Numbered from the stretch's first letter, positions 10,735 through 22,570 are shown. The stretch: 64,000 nucleotides of DNA from Rugalucina vietnamica (GCA_964017185.1 OZ024873.1:47726760-47790759); one strand, 5' to 3'. Translations and numbers: made by a program. The notes: a model not told the origin generated them from the letters alone.

Positions 10735-13024
10735 CTATACTGAACAAAAAACTAGAGGACCATTGGTCCTGTAGCTCACCTGAGAGATTATCACATTGTA
10801 AGCTCATGAGATTTAAATTAATTGAGAATCGACCAATGAAAGTCTATGCATGGACACTACTGACCCCCGGGGCATGGCCAAATTTGACCCAGGGGCATGA
10901 CTGGCACAATTTATAATGGGGACTACCAAACATTGCTACATACAAAATATAGAAGCTCTGGGCCTTTTGGTTTCAGAGAAGAAGATTTTTGTCAGTTTTT
11001 CCCATTGTAAGTCTATGGAGACTATCTACCCCCGGGGCGTGGCCAAATTTGACCTCAGGGGCATGGCTGGCACAATTTATGTAGAGGACCATTAGCCATT
11101 GCCACATACAAAATATCAAAGCTGTGTGCCCTGTGGTTTCAGAGAAGAAGATTTTTGAATTTTTTTGAGACTATCAACCTCCGGGGCCTGGCCAAATTTG
11201 ACCCCAGGGGCATGAATGGCACAATTTATGTAGAGGGCCATTAGCCATTGCTACATACCAAATATCAAAGCTGTGGGCCTAGTGGTTTCAGAGAAGAAGA
11301 TTTTTTAATTTTTTCCCATAGTAAGTCTATGGAGACTATCAACCCCCGGGGCGTGGCCAAATTTGACCCCAGGGGCATGAATGGCACAATTTATGTAGAG
11401 GACCATTAGCCATTGCTACATACCAAATATCAAAGCTGTGGGCCTAGTGGTTTCAGAGAAGAAGATTTTTTTAGTTTTTCCTATTGTAGGTCTATGGAGA
11501 CTATCGACCTCCGGGGCGTGGCCAAATTTGACCCCGGGGACATGATTGGCACAATTTATGTAGAGGACCATTAGCCATTGCCACATACAAAATATCAAAG
11601 CTGTGGGCCCTGTAGTTTCAGAGAAGAAGATTTTTGAATTTTTTTCCCATAGTAAGTCTATGGAGACTATCAACCCCCGGGGCATGGCCAAATTTGACCC
11701 CAGGGGCATGAATGGCACAATTTATGTAGAGGACCATTAGCCATTGCTTCATACCAAATATCAAAGCTGTTGGCCTAGTCGTTTCAGAGAAGAAGATTTT
11801 TTTAGTTTTTTTCCTATTGTAGGTCTATGGAGACTATCGACCCCCGGGGCGTGGCCAAATTTGACCCCAGGGGCATGATTGGCACAATTTATGTAGAGGA
11901 CCATTAGCCATTGCCACCTACCAAATATCAAAGCTGTGGGCACTGTGGTTTCAGAGAAGAAGATTTTTGAATTTTTTTCCCATAGTAAGTCTATGGAGAC
12001 TATCAACCCCCGGGGCGTGGCCAAATTTGACCCCAGGGGCATGAATGGCACAATTTATGTAGAGGACCATTAGCCATTGCTACATACCAAATATCAAAGC
12101 TGTGGGCCTAGTGGTTTCAGAGAAGAAGATTTTTTTAGTTTTTCCAATTGTAAGTCTATGGAAACTATCCACCCCCGGGGCGTGGCCAAATTTGACCCCA
12201 GGGGCATGGCTGGCACAATTTATGTAGAGGACCATTAGCCATTGCCACATACCAAATATCAAAGCTGTGGGCCCTCTGGTTTCAGAGAAGAAGACTTTTT
12301 AATTTTTTTCCCATAGTAAGTCTATGGAGACAATCGACCCCCCGGGGCGCGGCCAAATTTGACCCCAGGGGCATGAATGGCACAATTTATGTAGAGGACC
12401 ATTAGCCATTGCTACATACCAAATATCAAAGCTGTGGGCCTAGTGGTTTCAGAGAAGAAGATTTTTTTAGTTTTTCCCATTGTAAGTCTAAGGGACCTAT
12501 CTGTTGCCATGGAAACCACAATGTTGACACAATCTGCTCCAAAACCTAATGCCATCAATCCCCCAACCCAATTATGGTTCACATTAAATTTGATCAAGAT
12601 CGGCCTACTAGCTTCAGAAATATTCTTCTTTGAAATTGTGGACGGACGACGGACGACGACGACGGACGACGGATGCCTGCCTATCCTATAAGCTCACCTG
12701 TGAGCCTTCGGCTCAGGTGAGCTAAAAATGCCACAACTCTAATGAGTGAGTAATTGCTGAATCCTTCACAGCGATTCTCAATGGAGATGCACAGCCAATT
12801 TTAATTGTGCCACTGTTTCAGTCTTTGCAAATGCGCATTGAGTGTTCTCCCTCTTAAAGCATGTTTTGGACTACATTTGATAGCTCCGACAATATTTGTT
12901 AGAATGATAATCGGTTTCTTGCATTTGGATGTCTGATATCTAGCACACATATACAAAATGAATCTGTACCTGAAAATAGCAAAGCTTGTCCAGAATTGTG
13001 GTGTTTCTTTTTTTGTTCAGTATA
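10735..13024 (+). mobile_element. mariner-like MITE split by F3
   Basis: Left end CTATACTGAACAAAAAA (10735-10751) and right end TTTTTTGTTCAGTATAG (13008-13024) are exact inverse complements. Across the inner F3 the left side resumes ATGCCACAACTCT, which aligns with AACACCACAATTCTGG read inward from the right end. The terminal repeat is therefore about 30 bp and is interrupted by F3. A TA at each outer edge fits the TA target of Tc1/mariner. Without F3 the element is about 300 bp and non-coding. Confidence 0.7.
10752..12725 (+). mobile_element. tandem-core element F3 (HINE/pearl-like), nested
   Basis: Third full copy: CTAGAGGACC left end, about 10 core units, TTGCCATGGAAACC segment, GGACGAC tract at about 12640-12672, and terminal hairpin ending GAGCTAAA. 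It lies within the A-run of the left terminal repeat of a mariner-like MITE, with no target duplication beyond possible single A residues. Lack of a target duplication is expected of Helitron-type insertion. Confidence 0.8.
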
Positions 13025-13620
13025 GATGAAATTAGGTTTTTCATTCTAGCATGATATCCAAACCTTCAAGGGCAGCCAGTATAAACAAAGATGATAATAC
13101 ATCAATGGGTTTTATCCTATTCTCAAATTTATAAACATTGCCATGGCAACCAGAGTTTCTGAAGTATAGAACAATTGTTTAAATTGACAGCAATTTACAA
13201 CAAAAGAAGTCCAGTATTTGCTCTGAGCTCATGTACTACAGAAATAAACATTATAAACTGGACTTGCTATATGTTGAAGTCATCATTTAAAGTAAAGTAC
13301 ATACTGGGCCACCATTTAGCAAGCAACAAATTATGTGCAAACATAATCATGCAGATGTGCCCATATTGTCACTGTTGGCACAGAGAGCCATGGCACCTCA
13401 TGAAAAAAATTATAGCATTTGTCAAAAAGGGCATATCACCAAGTTCTAACAGCAACCAAGGCATTGCTCTAAAGAACCTGCATGGCGTTCCTGTTCCTAC
13501 GAAGATTTTGTTGGAAATTCTCAATGCTCTCATGCCACAATGCAAGCACTGCACTTTCACGGCTGTCACATATAGCACTGATGGCAGCATGAACATTGCA
13601 CAGTCTTCATTAGGGGAGCA
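13025..13620. other. unannotated DNA
   Basis: Start of a 249-codon open frame (13175-13924) with no domain I recognise. About a quarter of it is the SINE that follows, so I do not call a gene. Confidence 0.4.
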
Positions 13621-13788
13621 TGGTGGCATTAAAAGTGGTAGAGCATCGGACTCCGAATCAAAAGGTCCTGAGTTTGCAGATCCCCACTGGCGGCTCATTA
13701 TAACTACCCTGAGTTCTGGTTATACCCAGGAAGCACTGTGGCTCCATCCCGACATGACTGAAAAATTGTTGACTCGGACATTAAACCT
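13621..13788 (+). mobile_element. SINE-2, most complete copy
   Basis: tRNA-derived head with an A-box-like AAGTGGTAGAGCATCGGACT and a degenerate B-box (GAGTTTGCAGATCCCC). Then a body with TATACCCAGGAAGCACTGTGG and the conserved tail TCCCGACATGACTGAAAAAT followed by TGTTGACTCGGACATTAA. The tail recurs, mostly reversed, at 22487, 23392, 55345, 59918 and 63396. It is a retroposon with no coding capacity; an overlapping open frame translates straight through it. Confidence 0.75.
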
Positions 13789-15106
13789 CAAAACAATCAA
13801 AGGGTTTCATGACAACATCACAAACTTAAACAATAACATTTGGACAACCACTTCCAAGTGCATCCATGTCGGTTCTGTTTTGGGTTGTAGCAGACTGGTG
13901 TTTAATGTCCACAAGCACACTTAAACCATACTGCTTACCAGAACCCTGAGAAATGAGGTTGCGTGTAATGGTATACAAATGACTTGGACGAAAGAACAGA
14001 TAGCACCATTTGAATTGCCCCCGTGGTATTGTCATCTTTAATATTAACTACATGTATTAATATTGGGTAAGATACGGGTCTAAAAAATGGAAGCAAGCAC
14101 TTATAATAGGCCAACATTTTTTGCAGCGAAAAGGTAAAATGAATTTAAAATACAAAATGGATGAGTAAGCTTAATTTTTTCATGTATAAAAATGTTGCTG
14201 AATAATTATCAAAATGTTAAAGGATAAAAAGCATTAAATGTTGTTTCTTTTCCTTGTTAATTTCCCATCACTATGTAAAACAATCAACAAAATTACTTCA
14301 TGAATGAATAAACTTCGCTGTCAGTTAGAAAATGACAATAAAAATCTTTCAAATGTGTTTTTTATGCCTTCAAAGGCTAGGACAACAAGATAAATAAATT
14401 GAAGTTGGTATACATGACAAAGTAAAGTCTTAAGATGTTATTAAATATACCTCAAGGCTTAAACCATTAAATACAAAATTTTCTTTGTTTTAAGGGTCAG
14501 GTGTTTCATTTGAAAAATCTAACATCTCCGAGGATTTATCAAAATAATGACCATGAAAAATAGCTGAAACTAAAAATTTCCCCCTAAGTAATGGCAAATG
14601 CCGCTGGAGTTGACCTTAAATTTAAACTCCACCTCAAAATTTTTGCATTATTTGGTCAAATGATGAATTCTTCTGTCATGAGAAAGCCATCTAAATTTTT
14701 CTGTACCGAGCAGCAAATGGCCTCCGGCCACTAATATGTCGCTTTTGTTTTTGTAATGTTTGTTTAATGTTGTAAAGTGTAAGTTTTATGGCGGTCAAAC
14801 TGACCACGCATTATTGCAACAATATCAAATCCATCATTTATAACAGCAATAAAATACATATTCATATTAAGTGGTGTAATGTTGTCTATTTCAAGCATTT
14901 TACATGTCAGATGACAAGGTCTGAAAAGTATTCTAGTCAGAGCAAAAAAAATATTGTGATCTATTCTGGTGTCACACTGTTACTCATTTCAATAGTCAAA
15001 CTTAAAATCTATCTCCTGAAACTGAGTCGATCGATTTCTGATCATCACCTCAGGTGTAGGATGGGTGGCTAAATTCAGAATTAAGTCAAGGTAGAAAGGG
15101 AGAAAA
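13789..15106. other. unannotated AT-rich DNA
   Basis: About 1.3 kb with no recognised repeat or exon. A small CTCCGGCCACTAAT segment near 14721 is partly self-complementary. Confidence 0.5.
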
Positions 15107-15189
15107 CTAGAATTGTCAGAGAATCTGACTATAGCCCCGCTTCTCAGCTTTTTTTGCAGGGTGAAAAAAACAATGACAGGTAACTATCA

Positions 15190-18100
15190 CAGGCTATCAC
15201 AAGCTAGATCTCATCAATATTGATGCTCATACAAAATTTGGTCTGATTATGTCAATTCGTTCTCTGTCAAAATTTTGCGAAAAATGACGGGTAATAATCC
15301 AAAGCTAGATCTTGTCAATGATGATGTGCATACAAAATTTAGACGGATTCTGTCAATTCGTTCTGAAGATATTGAGTGGAAACAAAATTCTGAAGTCAAT
15401 CAAGGGCTGTTAACTCCGTTTTGCAAAAAATGATGGGTAATAATCCCAAGCTAGATCTTGTCAATGATGATGTGCATACAAAATTTGGACGGATTCTGTC
15501 AATTCATTCTCCAGATATTGAGCGGAAATGATTCTGATGTCAATCAAGGGCTGTAACTCCATCAAAATTTTGTGAAAAATGACGGGTAACAATACCAAGC
15601 CAGATCTTGTCAATGTTGATGTGCATACAAAATTTGGTTGGATTCTGTCAATTCGTTCTCAAGATATTGAGCGGAAATGAAATTCTGACATTAATTAAGG
15701 GCCATAACTCTGTCAAAATTTAACAAAAACTGAAGGGTAACAATCCCAAGCTAGATCTTGTCAATGTTGATGTGCATACAAAATTTGGTCGGATTCTGTC
15801 AATGCGTTCTCAAGATATTGAGTGGAAACGAAATTCTGAAGTCAATCAAGGGCCGTAACTCCGTCAAAATTTTGCGAAAAATGACGGGTAACAATCCCAA
15901 GCTAGATCTTGTCAATGATGATGTGCATACAAAATTTGGTCCGATTCTGTCAATTTGTTCTCAAGATATTGAGCGGAAACGAAATTCTGACGTCAATCAA
16001 GGGCCATAACTCCGTCAAAATTTTGCGAAAAATGACGGGCAACAATCCCAAGCTAGATCTTGTCAATGTTGATGTGCATACAAAATTTAGTCGGATTCTG
16101 TCAATGCGTTCTCAAGATATTGAGCGGAAACGAAATTCTGACGTTAAGCAAGGGCCGTAACTCCATCAAAATTTTGTGAAAAATGACGGGCAACAATCCC
16201 AAGCTAGATCTTGTCAATGATGATGTGCATACAAAATTTGGTCCGATTCTGTCAATCTGTTCTCAAGATATTGAGCGGAAACGAAATTCTGACGTCAATC
16301 AAGGGCCGTAACTCCGTCAAAATTTTGCAAAAAATAACAGGTAACAATCCCAAGCTAGATCATGTCAATGTTGATATGCATACAAAATTTGGTCGGATTC
16401 TGTCAATGCGTTCTCAAGATATTGAGCGGAAACGAAATTCTGACGTTAATCAAGGAATTTTGCTTAAAACTAGAATTGTCACAGAATCTGACTATAGCCC
16501 CGCTTCTCAACTTTTTTGCAGGGTGAAAAAAATAATGACAGGTAACTATCACAAGCTAGATCTCGTCAATATTGATGCGCATACAAAATTTGGTCTGATT
16601 ATGTCAATTCGTTCTCAAGATATTGAGCGGAAAGGAAATTCTGACGTCAATCAAGGGCCGTAACTCCGTCAAAATTTTGCGAAAAATGACGGGTAATAAT
16701 CCCAAGCTAGATCTTGTCAATGGTGATGTGCATACAAAATTTGGTTGGAATCTGTCAATTCGTTCTCAAGATATTGAGCGGAAACGAAATTCTGATGTCA
16801 ATCAAGGGCTGTAACTCCGTCAAAATTTTGTGAAAAATGACGGGTAACAATCCCAAGCTAGATCTTGTCAATGATGACGCGCATACAAAATTTGGTCGGA
16901 TTCTGTCAATTTGTTCTCAAGATATTGAGCGGAAATGAAATTCTGACGTCAATCAAGGGCCGTAACTCCATCAAAATTTTGCGAAAAATGAAGGGTAATA
17001 ATCCCAAGCTAGATCTTGTCAATGTTGATGTGCATACAAATTTTGGTCCGATTCTGTCAATTCGTTCTCAAGATACTGAGCGGAAACGAAATTCTGACGT
17101 CAATCAAGGGCCGTAACTCCGTCAAAATTTTGCGAAAAATGACGGTATAACAATCTCGAGCTAGATCTTGTCAATGATTATATGAATACAAAATTTGGTC
17201 GGATTCTGTCAATTCCTTCTCAAGATATTGAGCGGAAACGAAATTCTGACGTTAATCAAGGGCCGTAACTCCGTCTAAATCCCAAGCTAGATCTTGTCAA
17301 TGGTGATGTGCATACAAAATTTGGTCGCAATCTGTCAATTCGTTCTCAAGATATTGAGCGGAAACGAAATTCTGACGTCAATCAAGGGCTGTAACTCCGT
17401 CAAATTTTGCGAAAAATGACGGGTAACAATCCCAAGCTAGATCTTGTCAATGATGACGTGCATACAAAATTTGGTCGGATTCTGTCAATTCGTTCTCAAG
17501 ATATTGAGCGGAAACGAAATTCTGACGTCAATCAAGGGCCGTAACTCCGTCAAAATTTTTTCGAAAAATGACGGGTAACAATCCCAAGCTAGATCTTGTC
17601 AATGGTGATGTGCATACAAAATTTGGTCGGAATCTGTCAATTCGTTCTCAAGATATTGAGCGGAAACGAAATTCTGATGTCACTCAGTCAAAATTTTGTG
17701 AAAAATGACGGGTAACAATCCCAAGCTAGATCTTGTCAATGTTGATGTGCATACAAATTTTGGTCGGATTCTGTCAACTCATTCTCAAGATATTGAGCTG
17801 AAATGAAATTCTGACGTCAATCAAGGGCTGTAACTCCGTCAAAATTTTGCGAAAAATGACGGGTAACAATCTCGAGCTAGATCTTGTCAATGATGATATG
17901 CATACAAAATTTGGTTGGATTCTGTCAATTCCTTCTCAAGATATTGAGCGGAAACGAAATTCTGACGTCAATCAAGGGCCGTAACTCCGTCTAAATTTTG
18001 CGAAAAATGACAGGTAACAATCCCAAGCTAGATCTTGTCAATGTTGATGTGCATACAAAATTTGGTCGGATTCTGTCAATTCCTTCTCAAGATATTGAGC

Positions 18101-19200
18101 GGAAACGAAATTCTGACGTCAATCAAGGCCTGTAACTCCGTCAAAATTTTGCAAAAAATGACGGGTAACGATCCCAAGCTAGATATTGTCAATGGTGATG
18201 TGCATACAAAATTTGGTCGGAATCTGTCAATTCGTTCTCAAGATATTGAGCGGAAACGAAATTCTGACGTCAATCAAGGGCTGTAACTCCGTCAAAATTT
18301 TGCGAAAAATGACGGGTAACAATCCCAAGCTAGATCTTGTCAATGATGACGTGCATACAAAATTTGGTCGGATTCTGTCTATTCGTTCTCAAGATATTGA
18401 GTGGAAACCAACTATTCACGGAATCACGGAATCACGGAAAGACGGAAAGACGGAATGACGGAAGGACAGGGTGAATCCAGTATAGCCCCACTTTTCCAAA
18501 GCGTGGCTATAATGACGGGTAACAATCCCAAGCTAGATCCTGTCAATGATGATGTGCATACAAAATTTGGTCTGATTCTGTCAATTCGTTCTCAAGATAT
18601 TGAGCGGAAACGAAATTCTGACGTCAATCAAGGGCCATAACTCCGTCAAAATTTCGCGAAAAATGACGGGTAATAATCCCAAGCTAGATCTTGTCAATGA
18701 TGATATGCATACAAAATTTGGTCCGATTCTGTCAATTCATTTTCAAGATATTGAGCGGAAACGAAATTCTGACGTCAATCAAGGGCCATAACTCCATCAA
18801 AATTTTGAGATAAATTACGGGTAACAATCCCAAGCTAGATCTTGTCAATGTTGATGTGCATACAAAATTTGGTCAGATTCTGTCAATTCGTTCTCAAGAT
18901 ATTGGGCGGAAACGGAATTCTGACGTCAATCAAGGGCCATAACTCTGTCAAAATTTTGCGAAAAATGACGGGTAACAATCCCAAGCTAGATCTTGTCAAT
19001 GTTGATGTGCATACAAAATTTGGTCCGATTCTGTCAATTCGTTCTCAAGATATTGAGCGGAAACGAAATTCTGACATCAATCAAGGGCCATAACTCTGTC
19101 AAAATTTTGCGAAAAATGACCGGTAACAATCCCAAGCTAGATTTTGTCAATGTTGATGTGCATACAAAATTTGGTCAGATTCTGTCAAGCCATTCTCAAG
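15190..19200 (+). repeat. 151-bp tandem array, partly dimeric
   Basis: More than 20 units; repeated landmarks at 15758, 15909, 16060 and 16211 are exactly 151 bp apart. Around 15750-16450 units with GTTGATGTGC plus GCGTTCTC alternate with units having GATGATGTGC, a dimer of 302 bp. A few units are shortened (near 17270 and 17690). The array runs through the nested copy and belongs to both elements. Confidence 0.9.
16470..18511 (+). mobile_element. tandem-core element P (inner copy), nested in the outer
   Basis: A second left end (CTAGAATTGTCACAGAATCT, GACTATAGCCCCGCTT) begins at 16470. A second right end (ACGGAATCACGG-type simple repeat, GGACAGGGTGAATCCAG, TATAGCCCCACTTTTCC, GCGTGGCTATA) stops at about 18511. 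The outer core unit breaks off at AATTTTGCTTAAAA before it and resumes ATGACGGGTAACAATCC directly after it, matching the uninterrupted unit (AATTTTGCGAAAAATGACGG). The inner copy thus inserted into a core unit of the outer copy without an evident target duplication. Confidence 0.75.
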
Positions 19201-19349
19201 ATAAAGAATGGAAACAAAAATGTCGGAAGGACGGAAGGACTGAATAACGGAATAACGGAATAACAGAATAACGGAATAACGGAATAACGGAACTACGGAA
19301 GGACAGGGTGAATCCAGTATAGCCCCCACTTTTTCAAAGCGGGGCTATA

Positions 19350-20129
19350 ATTACATTTGGGCTGGGCCAATGGTTCCAGCAGGTTCTGATCAAATCCAAA
19401 ACAATATCATACTTGCTTGCCGCCCATTGGGGCCTAGGAGAAAAAGATGGGCTGCTTGTGCCTCCTTGCAAAGCTTCTGACCTACTGATCGACCATCTGA
19501 TTACTGGCTAACTGCACATGGCTGAGCCTGCCCAGGAAAAGTGGTTTAGTGGTTTAGTTAAACCATCCACACATGTAAGCCTTGTTGGCTTTGTTGGGTG
19601 GTTATATTTATGAAGCACATTTTGAGTATCATGACATCCTAATTTTTGCAGAAAAAATGTGGGGGTGGATAAACTTGAAATCAACAAAGTGATTTGAACA
19701 TATTCAAATTTATTTTCTCATAAAATGTATGCCCCTAGTTATCTGAAATATGTCTTGATAGTCAGAAAGGAGCCTAGTCAGAAAGCAATGCTTTGATTCA
19801 TGCAGGAGTAGAACTCGTATCCCAAAATAAATGGGGTCAAAATGGGCCAGATAAGTAACAACTGTAAGTTCCGAAATATTTGTGAGAACATAATTTTCAT
19901 GAATATTCGCATATTTGTTGCTCCAAGAATTCTAAGATCTTGCTAATAAAGTCTTTAAAAATACTTTTAAGCTTGATAGACTGCATGAGTACATGCTCAC
20001 GAATATTCAAGAACTCCCCAATAATTTGGAAATAGTAAATATGCAAAATAAAAGTTGGGCGAAAATTTTCCGATTTACAGTATATGACTAGTGTATGCCA
20101 CAAGCAACTGAAGGATCCTACTTAAGATA
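19350..20129. other. unannotated DNA
   Basis: No recognised repeat or exon. Confidence 0.45.
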
Positions 20130-20325
20130 TAAATGGTGTTGGTTCGAGCCCCGCACTGGCCACACGTGAGACAAGCCATGTTCTGCTTGCGGGTGTGCCA
20201 GGTGGTTTTTCTCGGGATTCTCCCGTTTTCGCCCACCTTCTGATTGGCCCGTCTCATATGAGCTGAAATAATCTTGAAAGGGACGTAAAACTGAATTAAA
20301 AAAAAAATTAAAAAAAATAAATAAA
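20130..20325 (+). mobile_element. SINE-D copy 2
   Basis: Contains a good B-box (GGTTCGAGCCCCGC), the body GACAAGCCATGTTCTGCTTG, CAGGTGGTTTTTCTCGGG and CTCATATGAGCTGAAATAAT, the end CTTGAAAGGGACGTAAAACT, and an A-rich tail to about 20325. The A-box half of the tRNA head is missing or diverged. This copy and the reverse copy at 25645 define the family. Confidence 0.8.
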
Positions 20326-20424
20326 TAGAAAGACTATCACAGTGCCTCATCAACTTTTGAAAATCAAACTTAATTGTGATAGACCAAGCGACATCATTAA
20401 TGCCATGTCAGATCTGTCATACTT

Positions 20425-20659
20425 GAGCCTCCGCATGGGAAAACAAACAACCTGCATAGGCGAAAACAAAGGCGCAGATCAGCTTCGCAGTAACTGCAAA
20501 GCTGATCAGCGCCTTTGTTTTCGCTACTCGGAAAAAACAATCCCTCTTCTTCTTTAATATCTGAAATTTCAAGCTTCTAGCTGTCTTCTGTGGCTGTACA
20601 GACTGTTTGTGTCGGACCTGGTCAGAACCCAAATTGTTGGTTTTCTCGTGCACAGGCTC
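20425..20659 (+). mobile_element. MITE-A copy 4
   Basis: GAGCCTCCGCATGGGAAAAC left, GGTTTTCTCGTGCACAGGCTC right. Hairpin of the CTTCGCAG / CTGCAAAG type with one mismatch between arms, and a full long arm. Plus orientation. Confidence 0.85.
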
Positions 20660-21180
20660 ATTTAAACAAATGTTTGTTTGAACTGGCCAAAGACTTTAAG
20701 TCTGAAAGGTTGTCAAATTTCTGTTGACATGTTTTTTGTTTTAAGTAATTTGACATCTGACCTGCTTAATTAAGAGCATCTATGTAGTTTTTGACAGATA
20801 ACAAAGATGAAAGATGGACATTAGAGGTGAAATGAAAACTCTCTTAATAAAATATGAAGGTTAGAAACAAAGAAAAATTGAGCGAATCATTAGAAAAACT
20901 GTTTTCAGAATTTCTGGCGTTATGTTTAACTTCAACCAGCACAATCTGCAAGTTATGCTAGCATCTAAAGCAGACAATAGTGGCACTTTCCTTATTTGCA
21001 AATAACAAACAAAGCATTACAATTGACTACTCTAAAAACCCTTTTGCTCTTGGTTTAGGTAGAAATCAGGTTTTGTCGTACAACGATTCAAATTGTTTCT
21101 CCTAATTAACAAGTGGACTTGAACAATTGTTTCTAGTTGGAAAAGCACATTAGTGTTTAGAAACATTAGTGTAATGTTTT
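20660..21180. other. unannotated AT-rich DNA
   Basis: Nothing recognised. Confidence 0.45.
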
Positions 21181-21415
21181 GAGATACAATGTTTAAGAGA
21201 AAGCCGGCTTTTTGTATATGCCAAAACAAAGACGCAGATCAGCTGTGCAGTAACTGCACAGCTGATCAGCGTCTTTGTTTTCGCTACATAGATAGTACAA
21301 TCATTCTACTTTTAAAATCCAAAATTCCAAACTACTAACCTTCTATGACTGCTCTGTCCGATTTGTGTCAGACCTTGTCCGGAAACCCAAAGATTGGTTT
21401 TCTCTTGCCATGCTC
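21181..21415 (+). mobile_element. MITE-A copy 5 (diverged ends)
   Basis: Perfect hairpin with CTGTGCAG / CTGCACAG arms at about 21224-21281, then the conserved long arm (AGTACAATCATTCTACTT, TGTGTCAGACCTTGTCCGG) and a degenerate right end TTTTCTCTTGCCATGCTC. The left GAGCC end is barely recognisable. Confidence 0.75.
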
Positions 21416-21810
21416 ATACAATGTTTTTGAGATACACCTCGAATTGATTAACAAGATATTGTTTTCCTGAAGTTCTGTTTACAAAAGTTACAATTGTGTT
21501 TTACCAAAGTTTTACCAAAGTTACAAGAAATGATAGAGATCAATTCATTTGATCAGAAATGTTAAACTCTGCAAATGCCAACAGTAATCTATCCATCATG
21601 ATCTGATATGTGGCCTTTAGTTTTGGCCTTGAAATTTCGGCCATGCATGTGAAAATCCTGTCATTGTCATTGCTCCTAAGTACTGTACCATCTTATAGGG
21701 CTCAGAAAATAAATATGAAGACATATTGGCACAAGACGATACAAGTCTGGTATCCTTCTAAGGCAAATAGTATAGCCAAGGTGGCTACTCTCATTTGCCA
21801 CCTGTAATTT
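21416..21810. other. unannotated DNA
   Basis: Nothing recognised. Confidence 0.4.
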
Positions 21811-21983
21811 AGCCCCAAATGCGACGCAGCAAAACATGGCATCTCATCTGCGGCTATTCTGTTTGCTTAGAAAAATTTCAAAGAAAAATTGAATTAAATT
21901 TGATTTCTTTCTGCCCCTTAAAATGAAGGTAGACTCACCCAAATGATAATGAGGGTAAAGTCCATTCGTCAAAAATGGGTTAT
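21811..21983 (-). mobile_element. MITE-C copy 2 (left-truncated)
   Basis: AGCCCCAAATGCGACGC, CATCTGCGGCTATTCTGTTT, then GACTCACCCAAATGATAATG and the terminal CGTCAAAAATGGGTTA. Matches the copy at 34229 but lacks the GGCTTAAA end. Confidence 0.75.
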
Positions 21984-22486
21984 AAATGATAAATGAATGT
22001 ACCAATAAAACAAAATTCTCTTAATTACTGAACCTGAAAAAAAAAAAGAACAAGAATTGGAGAGACAAATAACATGAAATCACTTTTGGGGCTCAAACCA
22101 TTAGTTAAATGCTCGCTTTTGTGCTAGAGGCAACTTTAATCAGAAAGAATGGTTATCAAAAATGTACCATTTCATAAGAAGCATTTTGCATTGTTTCAAC
22201 AGCATTTAGTACTAGAATAATTCAAGACAGGGGCTTCAACCAATTCAATAGCATTATTTCAAACATGCAGACAGATTGAAGAGTTGGGCTTGTGACTCTC
22301 ATTAACTTAATCAATTCCAGATACATGAGGCATCATGCTTTTAACAAGAAAATTTTATGCTCAATTTCAACTTGATGATGCTGTAGAACTGAAGTCCAAT
22401 TTAAACCCTTACAGAAATTTCTATAAAAAATCCAAGCAAATCTTATGGTATCATGTAAGTGTGGAAAAGCTCATTTTAATGCTAAA
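21984..22486. other. unannotated DNA
   Basis: Nothing recognised. Confidence 0.4.
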
Positions 22487-22570
22487 TGTCCCAGTCAACA
22501 GCTATGGCCGTGTCGGGACATCTGTCAAATGCCATGGCATCCTAAAAGTGCTGCAAATATTTAAGTCAGC
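22487..22570 (-). mobile_element. SINE-2 tail fragment
   Basis: ATGTCCCAGTCAACAG followed by CCGTGTCGGGACAT matches the reversed SINE-2 tail. The rest is diverged. Confidence 0.5.

Larger units (their letters stand above)
15107..19349 (+). mobile_element. tandem-core element P (outer copy), 151-bp cores
   Basis: Left end CTAGAATTGTCAGAGAATCT then GACTATAGCCCCGCTT. It is followed by many core units of 151 bp: GATCTTGTCAATG, GCATACAAAATTTGGTCGG, TTCTCAAGATATTGAGCGG, AATCAAGGGCCGTAACTCCG, AAAATGACGGGTAACAATCC. The right end has a TAACGGAA simple repeat (about 19230-19295), GGACAGGGTGAATCCAG and a terminal hairpin TATAGCCCCCACT...AAGCGGGGCTATAAT. This is the F plan with different sequence. The CTAGA start and terminal inverse motif (CTATAGCCCCGCTT / AAGCGGGGCTATA) are analogous. 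A second complete copy is nested inside it. Confidence 0.8.

Noticed and set aside
5667-12597. Many similar 60-106 codon frames
   Set aside because: They are the same core unit of elements F1-F3 read repeatedly; the frame breaks in every unit.
5407-12725. CRISPR array or ordinary centromeric satellite
   Set aside because: Units are too long and contiguous for CRISPR. Each array is bounded by conserved unique ends, so these are elements with internal repeats and not a free satellite.
13175-13924. 249-codon open frame
   Set aside because: Longest non-tandem frame, but residues from about 149 to 205 are a translated tRNA-derived SINE. No domain, no start context and no splice structure could be recognised.
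15758-19247. Series of 83-codon frames spaced 151 bp apart
   Set aside because: Translations of the P core unit, each starting at the same ATG in the repeat.
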